A stretch of 64,000 nt of DNA from contig NZ_WTUY01000004.1 in the NCBI RefSeq assembly GCF_009882945.1, forward strand, positions 831,662 through 895,661, written 5' to 3'. A model generated the notes under the pieces. The model made no database searches. It saw only the letters and a list, made by a program, of their open reading frames with translations, and was not told where the DNA came from. This DNA comes from Alcanivorax sp. DP30 (GTDB lineage Bacteria > Pseudomonadota > Gammaproteobacteria > Pseudomonadales > Alcanivoracaceae). Below are positions 63,124-64,000 of this stretch, one piece after another; position 1 is the first letter of the stretch, and each line of letters opens with the position of its first letter. Made by a program: the position numbers and the translations under genes.

Positions 63124-63255
63124 GAGTGAGTTGCGAGTGGCGAGTTACGAAAGGCAAAGCTCTAACACAGCCAGCAGCTGGTGAATTCGGGTTTGGCTCT
63201 TCGGAAATCACTATCCTTCGGCCTCGCTGCCAACCTCTCGTGGTGAGAGGTTGGC
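63124..63255. repeat. TTNCGAG heptamers and a palindromic hairpin upstream of pyk
   Basis: GAGTGAG, TTGCGAG, TGGCGAG, TTACGAA (63124-63151) are four phased 7-bp units. Further on GCCAACCTCTC (63229-63239) and GAGAGGTTGGC (63245-63255) form a perfect 11-bp stem with a 5-nt loop and no T-run. Both lie in the gap between the divergent start of pyk and the end of the YbaK gene. Confidence 0.65.
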
Positions 63256-63280
63256 AATGGCGTCGCATCCGGTGTACCCA

Positions 63281-63748
63281 TCAATGCAGCATGGCGAAAG
63301 AGCAGGTGCTGGCCTCGCTGAGCCTGAGGAAATCGCCCATGCCCATCTTGATCACTTCTGTATGGTTGCCGGCGTTGAAAGCAATCCAGTCCTTGCTGAC
63401 CAGGGTGTCATCCACATACACCGGCATGCCATAGAGATTGCCAAAGGGGGGCTCGCCCCCTGGCTCGCAAAGGGGGAAGCGGTCTTTGAATTCCATTTCC
63501 GTGGCCAGCCTGACGTGGTTGGCATTAAGGGCCTGACGTAATTTTTCCGGGTCCATGTATTGGTCTGCAGGTAACACGGCCATGGTGAGGGTACCGTCCA
63601 CATCCACAATCACCGTCTTGGCCATGTGGCGCCCGGGAATATGGCTTGACTGGGCGACCTCTGCGGCGGTCACTGCCGGTGCGTGGTTGTAGCAGTGGTA
63701 ATAGATATTGTTGTTGTCGAGAAAATCGGTCAAAGCGCGCGTAGCCAT
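63281..63748 (-). CDS. YbaK/EbsC-family aminoacyl-tRNA deacylase
   Basis: 155 residues from the ATG at 63748, which has GGGAGGAGG upstream. The editing-domain fold is seen in YYHCYNHAPAVTAAEVA, HIPGRHMAKTVIVDVDG with the key Lys, and GGEPPFGNLYGMPVYVDDTL. Such proteins clear mischarged Cys- or Ala-tRNAs. It is monocistronic and close to the right edge. Confidence 0.88.
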   Translation of the reverse strand: MATRALTDFLDNNNIYYHCYNHAPAVTAAEVAQSSHIPGRHMAKTVIVDVDGTLTMAVLPADQYMDPEKLRQALNANHVRLATEMEFKDRFPLCEPGGEPPFGNLYGMPVYVDDTLVSKDWIAFNAGNHTEVIKMGMGDFLRLSEASTCSFAMLH

Positions 63749-63910
63749 GACTGCCTCCTCCCGGCGGGATAAGCCAGGAAATCGCTGCCCTGCGCACAAT
63801 GGATGGCTGGCGCAAGGCCAGTGGGGTGAATGTATTTTCAGGGTAAGCGGGTGTAGCAGCGTGTGGAAATACGGTTATGTGCTAAGGGAAAGCGCGATAA
63901 AGAATAATTA

Positions 63911-63993
63911 GCTACGAGCTACGAGCTACGAGCTACGAGCTACGAGCTACGAGCTACGAGCTACGAGCTACGAGCTACGAGCTACGAGCTACG
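63911..63993. repeat. near-perfect (GCTACGA)12 tandem array
   Basis: Twelve units of GCTACGA without a mismatch, the last lacking its final A, followed by CTCGATT at the window edge. GCTACGCTCGATT is also found at 54968-54980, inside a long inverted-repeat element, where it continues GCGTCCCC-like. The array is therefore likely the arm of a larger element continuing to the right. Confidence 0.9.
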
Positions 63994-64000
63994 CTCGATT

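Noticed and set aside
63911..63993. The heptamer array as a CRISPR array
   Set aside because: Units are 7 bp with no spacers and no cas genes are present.

Overview
This window looks like chromosome of a marine gammaproteobacterium, most likely an Alcanivorax relative. That is an inference from gene content and order: the engB, c5, c4, dsbA, EEP-nuclease block is shared with Pseudomonas, and there are lipid-type enzymes and REP-like repeats. Most genes are GC-rich with short overlaps. Two stretches are visibly AT-richer and look acquired: 1.3-2.3 kb and 6.2-8.4 kb. There are no rRNA or tRNA genes, no CRISPR array, no complete insertion sequence and no prophage.

Layout. 0-2.8 kb: the end of an Rhs/YD-repeat gene, a lipoprotein, a second copy of the Rhs 3' end, and an M20 peptidase gene cut off exactly at the end of that copy. 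2.9-6.1 kb: a GFA protein, a cupin lipoprotein, and mdaB with a divergent HxlR regulator that share a palindromic operator; then an LtrA protein. 6.2-8.4 kb: one AT-rich gene fusing an SMC-like ATPase to a TOPRIM/DUF4435-like domain, a candidate PARIS/OLD-type phage defence protein. 8.4-17.5 kb: polA and a complete Mrp Na+/H+ antiporter operon. 17.9-18.5 kb: two tandem, structurally matched small RNA genes, each behind a sigma-E-type promoter and convergent with engB. This is the locus of Spot 42 (E. coli) and ErsA (Pseudomonas). 18.8-22.3 kb: engB, cytochromes c5 and c4, dsbA and an EEP nuclease. 22.5-30.3 kb: an exported Nudix protein, a LuxR regulator, a hydrolase, dGTPase, a PfpI-like protein, a glutathione peroxidase, a BigR-type persulfide-response operon and a TrhA/hemolysin III protein. 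30.5 kb: a third candidate C-rich small RNA. 30.9-35.0 kb: an RND efflux pair. 35.4-39.6 kb: a five-gene operon (thermostable-hemolysin family, AMP-ligase, haem-oxygenase-like diiron protein, SDR, TPR protein) that resembles an uncharacterised fatty-acid-derived pathway. 39.9-51.4 kb: transporters, pirin, ppnP, hydrolase, patatin, MATE, sterol desaturase, AraC regulator and nitronate monooxygenase. 51.6-54.7 kb: a membrane protein and a DUF7064/7065-like, kinase, DUF6285 cassette that may phosphorylate hydroxyacyl-CoAs. 55.0-58.2 kb: glutathione-dependent formaldehyde oxidation (fghA, adhC) and a LysR regulator. 58.4-63.7 kb: a TRL lipoprotein, two helical hypothetical proteins, DegV, pyruvate kinase and a YbaK deacylase.

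A second layer runs through the gaps between genes. Many hold foldback elements whose arms are strings of diverged 7-bp units (GCTNCAA, TTNCGAG or AT-rich AAT types) in mirror image. Some of these are nested inside REP-like inverted repeats. Three AT-type elements supply the stop codons of the genes beside them, and the window ends in a nearly perfect (GCTACGA)12 array. A separate family of long inverted repeats, with arms starting CTGTAGGAGTTCCCTTCC, fills further gaps.

The strongest candidates for something new are the tandem sigma-E small RNAs with C-rich loops, the heptamer-armed foldback family, the 35.4-39.6 kb operon and the fused ATPase-TOPRIM protein.
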